Of a DNA stretch of 64,000 nt, positions 1 through 8,688 are shown piece by piece. Position numbers and translations under genes: made by a program. Each line of letters begins with the position of its first letter. Within the stretch, counting starts at the first letter, position 1. Source of the stretch: Streptomyces sp. HUAS ZL42 (GTDB taxonomy: Bacteria; Actinomycetota; Actinomycetes; Streptomycetales; Streptomycetaceae); contig NZ_CP160403.1 in assembly GCF_040782645.1 (NCBI RefSeq), positions 5,367,001 through 5,431,000 of the forward strand. Direction: 5' to 3'. Under the pieces are notes generated by a model, which saw only the letters and a list, made by a program, of their open reading frames with translations, made no database searches and was not told the DNA's origin.

Positions 1-2
1 TC

Positions 3-815
3 TGGTGCCAGGGCTACAGCGAGCCGGGCGCGGGCTCGGACCTGGCCGGCGTGCGCACCGCGGCCGTGCGCGAGCCGCAGGGGCCGTACTACCGGATCAC
101 GGGTCAGAAGATCTGGACGTCGCTCGCACACGAGGCGGAGTGGTGCTTCGTGCTGGCCCGCACCGAGCCCGGCTCCCGCCGCCACCACGGTCTGAGCTTC
201 CTGCTCGTCCCCATGGACCAGCCGGGCCGGATCGAGGTCCGCCCCATCCGCCAGATGACCGGCACCAGCGACTTCAACGAGGTCTTCTTCGACGGTGCAC
301 GCGCGCGCGTGGAGCACGTCGTCGGCGGCGAGGGCGACGGCTGGCGTGTGGCGATGAGCCTGCTCGGCTTCGAGCGGGGGGTCTCGACGCTCGCCCAGCA
401 GATCGGTTTCGCCGAGGAGCTGGGGCGGGTGCTGCGTACGGCCGTCGAGACGGGCGCGGTCGCCGATCCCGTCGTACGCGACCGGCTCGTCCGCCAGTGG
501 GCCGAGCTGCGCACGATGCGCTGGAACGCCCTGCGCACGCTGGGGAGTTCCGGTGGGCCGGGCGCGCCCAGCGTGGCCAAGCTCCTGTGGGCCGGCTGGC
601 ACCAGCGGCTGGGTGAGCTGGCGACGCAGGTGCGCGGGGCGGCGGCGGGGGCGGGTCCGTCGGACTGGTCGCCGTCCGCGCCGTACGAACTCGACGCCCT
701 GCAGCACCTGTTCCTGTTCTCCCGGGCCGACACGATCTACGGCGGCTCGGACCAGGTCCAGCGCACGATCATCGCCGAGCGCGTGCTCGGTCTGCCCAAG
801 GAAGCCAGGGGATAG
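3..815 (+). CDS. acyl-CoA dehydrogenase, 5'-truncated by window edge
   Basis: This is the C-terminal 270 or so residues of an acyl-CoA dehydrogenase; the start lies before the window. The reading frame is already open at base 3 and shows the family's substrate/FAD signature at once (QGYSEPGAGSDLAG, then KIWTSLAH). The C-terminus carries the typical FAD-contacting end (YGGSDQVQRTIIAERVLGLPK). Such enzymes oxidise acyl-CoA to enoyl-CoA with FAD and pass electrons to ETF. It is followed after 24 bp by an alcohol dehydrogenase on the same strand, probably one transcript. The catalytic glutamate cannot be assigned with certainty. The substrate is unknown; the neighbours suggest lipid or steroid side-chain catabolism. 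Confidence 0.9.
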   Translation, partial: WCQGYSEPGAGSDLAGVRTAAVREPQGPYYRITGQKIWTSLAHEAEWCFVLARTEPGSRRHHGLSFLLVPMDQPGRIEVRPIRQMTGTSDFNEVFFDGARARVEHVVGGEGDGWRVAMSLLGFERGVSTLAQQIGFAEELGRVLRTAVETGAVADPVVRDRLVRQWAELRTMRWNALRTLGSSGGPGAPSVAKLLWAGWHQRLGELATQVRGAAAGAGPSDWSPSAPYELDALQHLFLFSRADTIYGGSDQVQRTIIAERVLGLPKEARG

Positions 816-839
816 AAGCCAGGGGACAGAGGAGTCGCC

Positions 840-1892
840 GTGATGCGAGGCGTGGTGTTCGACGGCAGGCGGATCGAGGTCGTGGACGATCTGGTCGTAC
901 GCGATCCGGGGCCCGGAGAAGTGCAGGTGGCGATCTCCGCTGCGGGGCTGTGCCACAGCGATCTGTCGGTCGTCGACGGGACGATTCCCTTCCCCGTGCC
1001 CGTGGTGCTCGGGCACGAGGGGGCAGGGGTCGTGGAGGCGGTGGGCGCGGGCGTCACGCATGTGGCACCCGGGGACCACGTCTCGCTGTCCACGCTCGCG
1101 AACTGCGGTACGTGTGCGCAGTGCGGGCGCGGCCGGCCGACGATGTGCCCGCAGGCCATCGGCCGCCCGGGACAGCCCTTCTCACAGGGGGGCGGCCCGG
1201 TGTACCAGTTCGCCTCCAACTCGGCCTTCGCGGAACGCACGGTGGTGAAGGCCGTGCAGGCCGTCCGCATCCCGAAGGACATCCCCATGCCGTCCGCCGC
1301 GCTCATCGGATGCGGCGTGCTGACGGGCGTCGGGGCGGTGCTCAACCGCGCGCGCGTGGACCGCGGGGACAGCGTCCTGGTCATCGGCACCGGCGGGATC
1401 GGCCTCAACGTCCTCCAGGGCGCGCGGATCGCGGGCGCCCTGCGGATCGTGGCCGTCGACGCCAATCCGGCGAAGGAGGAGGTGGCGCGGCGGTTCGGGG
1501 CGACGGACTTCCTGACGTCCACGGAGGGGGTGCGGGACCTCCTGCCCACGGGCGTGGACCACGCCTTCGAGTGCGTCGGACGCGTCGAACTCGTCCGCGA
1601 GGCCGTCGACCTGCTGGACCGCCACGGCCAGGCGGTGCTTCTGGGCGTGCCGCCAGCGACGGCCGAGGCGTCCTTCCGCGTCTCCTCCATGTACCTGGAC
1701 AAGTCCATCCTGGGCTGCCGCTACGGCTCGTCGCGCCCGCAGCGGGACATCGCCCTCTACGCCGACCTGTACCGGCAGGGCCGCCTGCTGCTCGACGAGT
1801 TGGTGACGGAGACGTATCCGGTCGAGGACTTCGAGAAGGCGGCGGCGGACGCGGCGGCGGGGCGGGTGGCCAGGGGAGTGCTGACGTTCTGA
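840..1892 (+). CDS. zinc-dependent alcohol dehydrogenase (MDR family)
   Basis: A 350-residue medium-chain zinc dehydrogenase that oxidises alcohols or reduces aldehydes with NAD(H). The catalytic zinc ligands are seen in GLCHSD and GHEGAG near residues 37-65. The structural-zinc cysteine cluster is CGTCAQCGRGRPTMC. The Rossmann fold motif is GTGGIGLN near residue 185. The pattern resembles the class III/AdhD-like branch found in actinomycetes. A GTG at 840 and an ATG at 843 are both possible starts. It probably forms an operon with the upstream acyl-CoA dehydrogenase. The substrate is not determinable from sequence. Confidence 0.9.
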   Translation: MMRGVVFDGRRIEVVDDLVVRDPGPGEVQVAISAAGLCHSDLSVVDGTIPFPVPVVLGHEGAGVVEAVGAGVTHVAPGDHVSLSTLANCGTCAQCGRGRPTMCPQAIGRPGQPFSQGGGPVYQFASNSAFAERTVVKAVQAVRIPKDIPMPSAALIGCGVLTGVGAVLNRARVDRGDSVLVIGTGGIGLNVLQGARIAGALRIVAVDANPAKEEVARRFGATDFLTSTEGVRDLLPTGVDHAFECVGRVELVREAVDLLDRHGQAVLLGVPPATAEASFRVSSMYLDKSILGCRYGSSRPQRDIALYADLYRQGRLLLDELVTETYPVEDFEKAAADAAAGRVARGVLTF

Positions 1893-2051
1893 GCGAGTCC
1901 GCGCTCGCGGGAGTTGTCCACAGGCCCGGGAAAACCCGTGAGTCGTTGTCGGTGCCGCCCCCCACCGTCGTCGCATGAGCCACCGCGACGTCGCCTCCAA
2001 ACGGGTCCTGGCCTGGGCCTGTGTGTCCATCGGCGCCCGTATGCCGGTGGT

Positions 2052-3095
2052 TCAGCGCAGGGCGGCGTCCACGCCGTCGTGGCCCCCGGAGCGGCCGCTC
2101 TCGGAGACGCCCCCGGCCCGGAAGGTCCGCCGATAGGCGGTCGGCGTGACACCGAGCGCGGCCTGTAGGTGCTGCCGCATCGACTGGGCCGTGCCGAAAC
2201 CCGCGTCCCGGGCGACCTGGTCGACGGAGAGCTCGGTGGACTCCAGCAGATGCCGGGCCCGTTCGACGCGCTGCTGGGTGAGCCACTGGCCGGGGCTGAT
2301 GCCGGTCTCCTCGCGGAAGCGGCGCGTGAAGGTGCGTACGGACATGGCCTCCTGTGCGGCCATGTCGCGCAGCTGGATCGGCTCGTCCAGGCGGCCGAGC
2401 GCCCATACGCGCGCCGCGGTCGTGGTCGACTGCTGCGGGTCGGGCACGGGCCGCTGGATGTACTGCGCCTGCCCGCCGTCGCGGTGCGGCGGTACGACCG
2501 TGCGGCGGGCCACCTCGTTGGCGACCGCCGTGCCGTGGTCGCGGCGGACGATGTGCAGGCACAGGTCGATGCCGGCCGCGACGCCCGCGGAGGTCAGTAC
2601 GTCGCCGTCGTCGATGAACAGGACGTCCGCGTCGACCTTGATCTGCGGGAACAGCCGCTGGAAGTGCTCGGCGTCGGCCCAGTGCGTGGTGGCGGGGCGG
2701 CCGTCGAGACGGCCGGCGGCGGCGAGGACGTACACGCCGGTGCAGATGGAGGCGAGCCGGGTGCCGGGCCGGATGTGCGCGAGCGCGGCTGCCAGCTCGT
2801 CGGTGAGCACCCCCTCGTCGAAGAGCGGGCCGAGCTCGTAGGACGCCGGGACGATGACGGTGTCGGCGGTGGCGAGGGCCTCCGGGCCGTGCTGGACGTG
2901 GATGGCGAAGTCGGCGTCGGTCTCGACGGGGCCCGGCGGGCGGACCGAGCAGGTCACGACCTCGTACAGATGCCGTCCCCGGGCGTCCTTCGGGCGCCCG
3001 AAGATGCGGTGCGGGATGCCCAGCTCGAAGGGGAGCAGGCCGTCGAGGGCGAGGACGACTACGCGGTGCGGGCGGAAGTCTGTGGCCGAGTCCAT
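2052..3095 (-). CDS. GlxA-family transcriptional regulator (DJ-1/PfpI + AraC HTH)
   Basis: A 347-residue regulator with an N-terminal DJ-1/PfpI-like domain (residues about 10-185, nucleophile-elbow region ASICTGVYVLA and conserved TTHW). The C-terminal AraC-type DNA-binding domain (about 225-325) has both helix-turn-helix units (SVRTFTRRFREETG and SVDQVARDAGFGTAQSMRQH). These proteins activate or repress nearby catabolic or stress genes; the DJ-1 domain normally senses a ligand rather than acting as an enzyme. It is divergent from the MFS transporter at 3167 and likely controls it through the 71-bp shared promoter region. The ATG has an AGGA Shine-Dalgarno sequence. Confidence 0.92.
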   Translation of the reverse strand: MDSATDFRPHRVVVLALDGLLPFELGIPHRIFGRPKDARGRHLYEVVTCSVRPPGPVETDADFAIHVQHGPEALATADTVIVPASYELGPLFDEGVLTDELAAALAHIRPGTRLASICTGVYVLAAAGRLDGRPATTHWADAEHFQRLFPQIKVDADVLFIDDGDVLTSAGVAAGIDLCLHIVRRDHGTAVANEVARRTVVPPHRDGGQAQYIQRPVPDPQQSTTTAARVWALGRLDEPIQLRDMAAQEAMSVRTFTRRFREETGISPGQWLTQQRVERARHLLESTELSVDQVARDAGFGTAQSMRQHLQAALGVTPTAYRRTFRAGGVSESGRSGGHDGVDAALR

Positions 3096-3106
3096 GGCCC
3101 GATCCT

Positions 3107-3135
3107 AACGAATGCTGTCCTTCGGGCCACTCGTT
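3107..3135. promoter_or_regulatory. inverted repeat in divergent promoter
   Basis: An imperfect inverted repeat, AACGAATG ... CACTCGTT (7 of 8 paired), lies between the GlxA-type regulator and the MFS gene. Its position and symmetry fit an operator for the regulator, but AraC-type proteins often bind direct repeats, so the assignment is tentative. Confidence 0.3.
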
Positions 3136-3166
3136 CGGGAGGAGCCCATATCGGAAGCTTCATGGC

Positions 3167-4474
3167 GTGACCCAGACAACCGAAGCCGCCGCAGTCGTCG
3201 AGTCCCCCAGGCGTAAGCCGTCGTCTCGTATCCACCGGGCGTGGTTCGTCGCCGCCGTCACCTTCGTGACGATCATCGGCGCGGCCGCCTTCCGTTCCCT
3301 GCCCGGACTGCTCATCGACCCGCTGCACCAGGACTTCGGCTGGTCGCGCGGCACGATCGGGGCCGCGGTCTCGATCAACCTCGCGCTGTACGGCCTCACC
3401 GCCCCCTTCGCGGCGGCGCTGATGGACCGCTTCGGCATCCGCCGGGTGGTCGCCGTGGCGCTGACCGTGATCGCGGTCGGCTCGGGCCTGACCGTGTGGA
3501 TGACGGCGGCCTGGCAGCTACTGCTGTGCTGGGGCCTGCTGGTCGGTCTGGGGTCGGGCTCGATGGCCCTGGCCTTCGCCGCGACGGTCACCAACCGCTG
3601 GTTCACCGAGCGCCGCGGCCTGGTCAGCGGCATCCTCACCGCCGCGTCCGCCTCCGGCCAGCTGATCTTCCTGCCGCTGCTGTCCTGGATGGTGTCGCGG
3701 TACGACTGGCGGCCGGCGGCCGTGACGGTGGCCCTCGCGGCCCTCGCCGTCGTGCCCTTCGTCTGGCTGCTGCTGCGCGACCACCCGGCGGACGTGGGCC
3801 TGAAGCCCTACGGCGCGCAGGAGTTCGTACCGAAGCCGGCCCCTGTCCCGGGCGCCGCCCGCCGCGCCGTGACGGTCCTCCTCTCGGCGGTCCGCACCGG
3901 CCCCTTCTGGCTGCTGGCCGGCACCTTCGCGATCTGCGGCGCCTCCACGAACGGCCTGATCCAGACCCACTTCGTGCCCGCCGCCCACGACCACGGCATG
4001 CCCATCACGGCGGCGGCCTCGCTGCTCGCGGTGATCGGCGTGTTCGACGTCGTCGGCACGATCGCTTCCGGCTGGTTCACCGACCGCTTCGAACCGCGCC
4101 GCCTGCTGGCGGTGTACTACGCGCTGCGGGGCATCTCGTTGCTGTTCCTCCCGATGCTGCTGGCCCCGAGCGTCCACCCGCCGATGATCTTCTTCATCGT
4201 CTTCTACGGCCTCGACTGGGTCGCCACCGTGCCGCCCACCCTGGCCCTGTGCCGCGAGCAGTACGGCGACGACAGCGCGATCGTCTTCGGCTGGGTCCTC
4301 GCCTCCCACCAGGTCGGCGCGGCGCTGGTCGCCTTCCTGGGCGGTGTCGCACGGGACGTCTTCGGGTCGTACGACGTGGTCTGGTACGCGTCGGGCGCCC
4401 TCTGCGCCGCGGCGGCGCTGATGGCACTGGTGATCCGGCGCCGGCCCGCCTCCGTCCATGTGGCTTTGGCCTAG
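3167..4474 (+). CDS. MFS transporter
   Basis: A 435-residue major facilitator protein with about 12 hydrophobic helices and a central charged loop (near residue 205-235). The conserved loop 2-3 motif appears as DRFGIRR after helix 2. The pattern (N-terminal FVTIIGAAAFRSLPGLLIDPL, 'GWSRGTIG') matches the oxalate/monocarboxylate-type branch. It starts at GTG 3167 and is divergent from the GlxA-type regulator, which is its likely controller. The transported substrate is unknown; a small organic acid or hydrophobic compound is plausible. It does not look like part of the polyketide cluster. Confidence 0.88.
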   Translation: MTQTTEAAAVVESPRRKPSSRIHRAWFVAAVTFVTIIGAAAFRSLPGLLIDPLHQDFGWSRGTIGAAVSINLALYGLTAPFAAALMDRFGIRRVVAVALTVIAVGSGLTVWMTAAWQLLLCWGLLVGLGSGSMALAFAATVTNRWFTERRGLVSGILTAASASGQLIFLPLLSWMVSRYDWRPAAVTVALAALAVVPFVWLLLRDHPADVGLKPYGAQEFVPKPAPVPGAARRAVTVLLSAVRTGPFWLLAGTFAICGASTNGLIQTHFVPAAHDHGMPITAAASLLAVIGVFDVVGTIASGWFTDRFEPRRLLAVYYALRGISLLFLPMLLAPSVHPPMIFFIVFYGLDWVATVPPTLALCREQYGDDSAIVFGWVLASHQVGAALVAFLGGVARDVFGSYDVVWYASGALCAAAALMALVIRRRPASVHVALA

Positions 4475-4497
4475 AGGACGGTAGGCGCGCCCTGGGC

Positions 4498-4650
4498 TCA
4501 GCTCGCGTGGTCAAGTGGTTCGAAACCGACGTGCAGACGCATGCCCGGGGCCGTGGCAAGGCGCTCCAGGAGGGGCAGCGTCGGCATCGTGCCCCCGGCC
4601 TCGATCGCCGTGGGTGCACTCGATCGAGTGGCGGACGGCACTCGGCGTGA
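4498..4650 (-). pseudogene. degraded XRE-type helix-turn-helix gene remnant
   Basis: Reading the minus strand, one frame gives LTPSAVRHSIE, the recognition-helix region of a Cro/C1-type repressor. A second frame continues with IEAGGTMPTLPLLERLA and ends LHVGFEPLDHAS followed by a stop at 4498. The two parts join if a 19-bp segment flanked by the repeat CGATCGAG (about 4607-4633) is removed. The remnant therefore looks like the 3' part of a small HTH regulator or antitoxin gene interrupted by a short microhomology-flanked insertion. No N-terminal part is visible before the flavin reductase gene at 4672. Confidence 0.55.
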
Positions 4651-4671
4651 GGCGTGGCATCGAGCTGGGCG

Positions 4672-5274
4672 TCAGGTGCCGAGGACCCCGAACCGGCCCC
4701 GGTGGAACAGCAGCGGCGCCGCCTCTTCCTCGTCCGTTCCCAGTGCGTCCACCCGGCCCACCACGATCAGGTGGTCGCCTCCGGTGTGCACCGCGTGGAT
4801 CGTGCAGTCGATCCACGCGAGTGTGCCGTCGAGGCGGGGGGAGCCGGACACGGGTGCCGTGTCGTACGCGACGCCCGTGAACTTGTCGGCGCCGCTCACC
4901 GCGAAGGCGCGGCACAGGCCGCCCTGGTGCTCGCTGAGGACGTTGACGCAGAAGACGCCGGCGCGGGCGACGCGGGGCCATGTCGTCGACGTACGGCCCA
5001 CCATGAAGGCGACGAGGGGCGGGTCGAGGGACAGGGAGGAGAAGGACTGGCAGGCGAAGCCGGCGGGGGAGGCCTCCCCGTCGGCGGCCGGGGCCGTGAC
5101 AACGGTGACGCCGGTCGCGAAGTTCCCCAGGACTCGGCGGAATTCAAGCTGGTCGACCGGTGCGCGCTCGTCCTCGCGGACGCATCGCAGCTCGGGGCGT
5201 GGCAGTGCCGTGACCGGCTTGGCCGCCCTGAGGTAGCGGACTGCGGCTTCCGCGGTTCCTGCTTGTCCCATCAC
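4672..5274 (-). CDS. flavin reductase-like domain protein (HsaB-type)
   Basis: A 200-residue protein. After about 40 less conserved residues it shows the split-barrel flavin reductase domain (FRRVLGNFATGVTVVTA, CQSFSSLSLDPPLVAF, GVFCVNVLSEHQ). These proteins reduce free FMN or FAD with NAD(P)H and supply it to a two-component monooxygenase. The match resembles HsaB-like reductases of aromatic and steroid-ring degradation. No oxygenase partner lies beside it in this flank. A CTGACG-type operator (5287-5305) sits 13 bp upstream of the ATG, shared with the acyl-CoA genes of both flanks. The start could be internal, since the first 40 residues are poorly conserved. Confidence 0.85.
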   Translation of the reverse strand: MMGQAGTAEAAVRYLRAAKPVTALPRPELRCVREDERAPVDQLEFRRVLGNFATGVTVVTAPAADGEASPAGFACQSFSSLSLDPPLVAFMVGRTSTTWPRVARAGVFCVNVLSEHQGGLCRAFAVSGADKFTGVAYDTAPVSGSPRLDGTLAWIDCTIHAVHTGGDHLIVVGRVDALGTDEEEAAPLLFHRGRFGVLGT

Positions 5275-5286
5275 GTCTTCATTGAA

Positions 5287-5305
5287 GCTGACGGCATGTC
5301 AGATT
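5287..5305. promoter_or_regulatory. CTGACG-type palindromic operator, copy 1
   Basis: The sequence GCTGACGGCATGTCAGATT forms an inverted repeat (TGAC ... GTCA with flanking AT). It lies between the enoyl-CoA hydratase stop and the flavin reductase start. Matching copies occur at 8358, 8382, 57215, 61476 and 61550, so a TetR-type regulator common to both flanks is likely. Confidence 0.6.
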
Positions 5306-5312
5306 GGAAGGG

Positions 5313-6107
5313 TCAGCGTCCGTGGAACTCGGGGCTCCGGCGCTCCACGAAGCTTTGTACACCCTCCCGCGCGTCCGCCGTCGTCATGTTGATCTCCTGC
5401 GCCGCGGCCTCGGCGGCGAAGGCCGTGGCGCGGTCGGTGTCGAGGGACGCGTTGACGAGCTGCTTGGTGAGGGCGAGGGCGCGGGTGGGGCCGGCTGCGA
5501 GGCGGCCGGCCCATTCGGTTGCCGTCTTGGCCAACTCGCCGTCCGGCACGACCCGGTTGACGAGGCCGAGGCGTTCGGCGTCCGTCGCGGTGAGCGCGTC
5601 GCCGAAGAACATCAGTTCCTTGGCGCGCTGCGGGCCGACGAGCCGGGGGAGGAGGTACGCACCGCCGCCGTCCGGCACCAGCCCCCGGCGCACGAACACC
5701 TCGATGAACCTGGCGGATTCGGCGGCGAGCACGAGGTCGCAGGCGAGGGCCAGGTGCGCCCCGAGGCCCGCCGCCGTGCCGTTCACCGCCGCGATCACCG
5801 GCTTCTCGCAGTCGAGGACGGCGGCGATCAGGCGCTGCGCGCCCAGGCGCAGGGTGCGGGCCACGTCACCGGCCACCGGTTGCGTGTTCGTGGCCGCTCC
5901 CCGCAGGTCCGCGCCCGCGCAGAAGCCGCGGCCGGTTCCGGTGAGCACGACGGCTCGTACGTCCGGGTCGGCGGAGGCGTCGCCGAGCCGTCGGATGAGG
6001 CGTTCGCGCTGGTCAGGGGCGAGGGCGTTGAGGGCATCGGGGCGGTTGAGGGTGATGCGGCACACCTGATCGTCGACGGAGTGCAGTATCTCGCTCATAT
6101 CAGCCAC
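5313..6107 (-). CDS. enoyl-CoA hydratase/isomerase
   Basis: A 264-residue crotonase-fold protein that hydrates enoyl-CoA. Its oxyanion-hole segments are visible (GFCAGADLRG near residue 60 and AAVNGTAAGLGAHLALACDLVLAA near 105), as is the helix VRRGLVPDGGGAYLLPRLVG. The second catalytic acid position reads D in PDGGG, as in many family members. Its start overlaps the end of the upstream acyl-CoA ligase gene by 8 bp, so the two are translationally coupled. Family members also include isomerases and hydrolases, so the exact reaction is uncertain. Confidence 0.9.
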   Translation of the reverse strand: MADMSEILHSVDDQVCRITLNRPDALNALAPDQRERLIRRLGDASADPDVRAVVLTGTGRGFCAGADLRGAATNTQPVAGDVARTLRLGAQRLIAAVLDCEKPVIAAVNGTAAGLGAHLALACDLVLAAESARFIEVFVRRGLVPDGGGAYLLPRLVGPQRAKELMFFGDALTATDAERLGLVNRVVPDGELAKTATEWAGRLAAGPTRALALTKQLVNASLDTDRATAFAAEAAAQEINMTTADAREGVQSFVERRSPEFHGR

Positions 6108-8355
6108 ACACCGCCAGCGCGTCCAGCGCCACGGCTCCCTGCCCCCTGGGCAGCACCATCAGCGGGTTGATGTCGAGTTCGGAGAGCTGGTCGCCGAGTT
6201 CGAGCGCCATGCGCTGCACACGCAGGACGACCTCGACGAGCGCGTCGAGGTCGGCCGGCGGCCGCCCCCGGACGCCGTCCAGCAGGGCCCGCCCGCGCAG
6301 TTCGGCCAGCATGTCCCGGGCCTGCTCCTCACCGAAGGGCGGCACGCGTACGGCCGTATCGCGCAGCACCTCGACGAGCACCCCGCCCAGTCCGACGGTC
6401 ACCGTCGGCCCGAACAACTCGTCGTGCGTGACACCGACGACCATCTCCACGCCCTGTTCGACCATCTGGCACACCAGGACACCGTCCAGCGAGACGCCCT
6501 CGTAGTGGGCGATGTCGGTCAACTCCCGGTAGGCGTCCCGGACCTGGCTGGCCGAGGTCAGGCCGACCTTCACCAGGCCCAGCTCGGTCTTGTGGGCGAT
6601 CCGTGCGCCGGACGCCTTCATCACCACCGGGTAGCCCACGAGGCCCGCCGCGCGCACGGCAGCCGCGGCGCTGGTCACCAGCTGCTCGCGCGGTACGCGG
6701 ATGCCGTACGCCCGCAGAAGCTGTTTCGCCGCGTGCTCGCTCAGCTGCTGGCCCGGGCGCATCAGGGCCTGCGCCTTGCGGAAGGACGGCGAGGGGGTGC
6801 GCGGCGCCTCGTCGAAGGGGGAGCGGTAGGCGCGTACGAAGCGGTGGTGGTCGAGATGGGCGCGGACGGCGGTGAGGCAGTTCGCGACGGTGCGGAACGT
6901 GGCCACCCGGGACGAGCCGAGCAGTACCTCCCGGTAGGCCGGCTCGGTGCCGACCGGCGACCCCCACACCACGCACACCAGCTTGTCCGTCTGCTCGGCC
7001 GCCTCCACCAGGTCCTGGACGAGCCGGTCGCTCAGCGGTGGGAAGGGCCCGGTGACGGGGCAGATCAGCACGCCCACCTCCGGGTCGTCGAGGATCGCGT
7101 CGATGATCTTCCGTCCCCGCCAGTCCCCGACCGGGTGGCCGCCGTTGTCGACGGGGTTGGCCACGCTCAGGTAGTCGGGTATCCACTGGTGCAGTTCGGC
7201 CTGCTTGGCGTCGGACAGGACCGGCAGCCTGAGCCCCGCCTCGGTCGCCAGGTCGGCCACGTGCGCGCCCGTGCCGCCCGAGATGGAACAGATGACCACC
7301 CCATCGGCCTGCGGGGGCCGTGCCCGTGCCAACAGCGCCGCGGTGTCCTGGAGTTCGTCGAGTCCGTCGACCCGGATCACCCCGAACTGCCGCATCGCCG
7401 CGTCCACCACCGCGTCCGCGCCGGTCAGCTTGCCGGTGTGGGAGGCGGCGGTCCGGGCGCCGGTCTCCGTGCGGCCCACCTTGACCGCGACGACCGGCAC
7501 CCCGCGCCGGGCGGCCCGGTCGGCGGCGAGCAGGAAGGCGCGCCCGTCCTTCAGCCCCTCGAGGTAGCAGGCGATGGCGCCGACCTCGGGCTGCTCGGCG
7601 AAGTAGGAGAGGAAGTCGGCGGTCTCCAGGTCGGCCTCGTTGCCGGTCGGCGCCCAGTGGGAGAGGCGGACGCCGAGCTCCTGCAGGGCGAAGACGGGGC
7701 GCCCCTGGTGTCCCGACTGGGTGATGAGCGCGATGGCCGGCCCGTCGAGGTCGTCCCGGAACCGCTCGAAGGCGTTGAGGTTGGTGTTGGGCCCGAGCAG
7801 CCGCATCCCGGACCGCTCGACGGCCGCCGTCAGCCGCTCCTGCGCCGCCGCGCCCTCGGCTCCGGTCTCCGCGAACCCGGAGGCGAAGGCGACGGCGAAC
7901 TTCACCTTGGCCTCGGCGAGTTCCTCGACGACAGGAACGGGGTCGGCGACCAGCAGTACGGCGAGATCGACCTGCTCGGGCAGGTCCGCGACGGAGGAGG
8001 AACAGGGGATGCCGAAGACGGACTCACGGATCGGATGCACCGGGTGCACGCGCGCCCCGACCCGCTCGGCCCAGGCGAGAAGCTGCCTGGTGATTCCGGT
8101 GTTCGGCCGCCCCTCCGCGTCCGAGGCGCCGATCACGGCGACGGACTCGGGGCGGAAGAAACGGTCGAGATCGGGGACGGCGGCGTACAGCGGACGGCCG
8201 CTGACGTCGAGGTCGTCCACGTCGGCCGGGCGGCCGTGGACGGCGGGCGCCGGGGGCTCGCCGCACGCGCTGACCCGGGCCCGGCGGGAGTCGGTGGTGA
8301 GGGTGCCGTGGGTTGATCCAAGCATCGGTCCGCCCCGCTCCTGTGTGACTGCCAA
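6100..8355 (-). CDS. acyl-CoA synthetase, NDP-forming (acetate-CoA ligase type)
   Basis: A protein of 751 residues, or 741 if translation starts at the second methionine (8325), which has the better Shine-Dalgarno sequence (GGAGCGGGG). It joins acids to CoA with formation of a nucleoside diphosphate. The order is CoA-binding domain (about 55-180, FFRPESVAVIGASD), succinyl-CoA-ligase-like domains (about 195-490, with the phosphohistidine region SHTGKLTGADAVV), and a C-terminal ATP-grasp domain (about 530-750, LLRAYGIRVPREQLV). It is the first gene of a minus-strand operon with enoyl-CoA hydratase. Two CTGACG-type operators precede it (8358-8401). Confidence 0.9.
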   Translation of the reverse strand: MAVTQERGGPMLGSTHGTLTTDSRRARVSACGEPPAPAVHGRPADVDDLDVSGRPLYAAVPDLDRFFRPESVAVIGASDAEGRPNTGITRQLLAWAERVGARVHPVHPIRESVFGIPCSSSVADLPEQVDLAVLLVADPVPVVEELAEAKVKFAVAFASGFAETGAEGAAAQERLTAAVERSGMRLLGPNTNLNAFERFRDDLDGPAIALITQSGHQGRPVFALQELGVRLSHWAPTGNEADLETADFLSYFAEQPEVGAIACYLEGLKDGRAFLLAADRAARRGVPVVAVKVGRTETGARTAASHTGKLTGADAVVDAAMRQFGVIRVDGLDELQDTAALLARARPPQADGVVICSISGGTGAHVADLATEAGLRLPVLSDAKQAELHQWIPDYLSVANPVDNGGHPVGDWRGRKIIDAILDDPEVGVLICPVTGPFPPLSDRLVQDLVEAAEQTDKLVCVVWGSPVGTEPAYREVLLGSSRVATFRTVANCLTAVRAHLDHHRFVRAYRSPFDEAPRTPSPSFRKAQALMRPGQQLSEHAAKQLLRAYGIRVPREQLVTSAAAAVRAAGLVGYPVVMKASGARIAHKTELGLVKVGLTSASQVRDAYRELTDIAHYEGVSLDGVLVCQMVEQGVEMVVGVTHDELFGPTVTVGLGGVLVEVLRDTAVRVPPFGEEQARDMLAELRGRALLDGVRGRPPADLDALVEVVLRVQRMALELGDQLSELDINPLMVLPRGQGAVALDALAVCG

Positions 8356-8357
8356 AT

Positions 8358-8401
8358 AACTGACGTAGTGTCAGATTACAGAACTGACGCTGTATCAGAA
8401 A
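8358..8401. promoter_or_regulatory. two tandem CTGACG-type operators, copies 2 and 3
   Basis: AACTGACGTAGTGTCAGATT (8358-8377) and AACTGACGCTGTATCAGAAA (8382-8401) lie directly upstream of the acyl-CoA ligase gene. Both are inverted repeats of the same consensus as the sites at 5287, 57215, 61476 and 61550. The two centres are 24 bp apart, so two repressor dimers could bind side by side. Confidence 0.65.
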
Positions 8402-8475
8402 CGGGTTGGGTGCTGAAATCAACCGGCTCGATGCCTGCGGAGTGGCCGGGCGGTGGTTGACGGGTCAAGTTAACA

Positions 8476-8491
8476 AACAGACCTGTCTGTT
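8476..8491. promoter_or_regulatory. gamma-butyrolactone-receptor-type operator (ARE-like), site 1
   Basis: AACAGAC-CT-GTCTGTT is a perfect inverted repeat with 7-bp arms. It lies about 200 bp before the first TetR gene. The same core recurs at 11001 and 11287, and in weaker form at 10008. Autoregulatory elements of ScbR/ArpA-type receptors have this size and symmetry. Confidence 0.65.
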
Positions 8492-8631
8492 CGTCAACGG
8501 GTTCGACTGGAGGTGTTTGGGGAGCCAAGGGTTCCGTGACCCGGGAATTGGCTGATCGTTGTGTTGTGGTGGCGGGGTTCTCTGTGAGTTCCTGCAAGTG
8601 TCCGTCAAGGAGCTGTCCATCAAAACAGGCA

Positions 8632-8654
8632 CGGTTGTATGGTTCGGGGAGATA
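8632..8654. promoter_or_regulatory. weak ARE-like site before first TetR gene
   Basis: AAAACAGGCACGGTTGTATGG, 35-57 bp upstream of the TetR start at 8689, resembles autoregulatory-element half-sites (ACAGGC ... GTATG) but has little dyad symmetry. It may be a second receptor site. Low certainty. Confidence 0.35.
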
Positions 8655-8688
8655 GTCGTGTCGTCGTACTGAACAAGGGGCATGCGCG

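Noticed and set aside
1909..1924. Single match to a Streptomyces DnaA box (TTGTCCACA) after the alcohol dehydrogenase
   Set aside because: One box alone is expected by chance or as part of a common intergenic motif. There is no box cluster and no dnaA or dnaN gene nearby, so it is not an origin.
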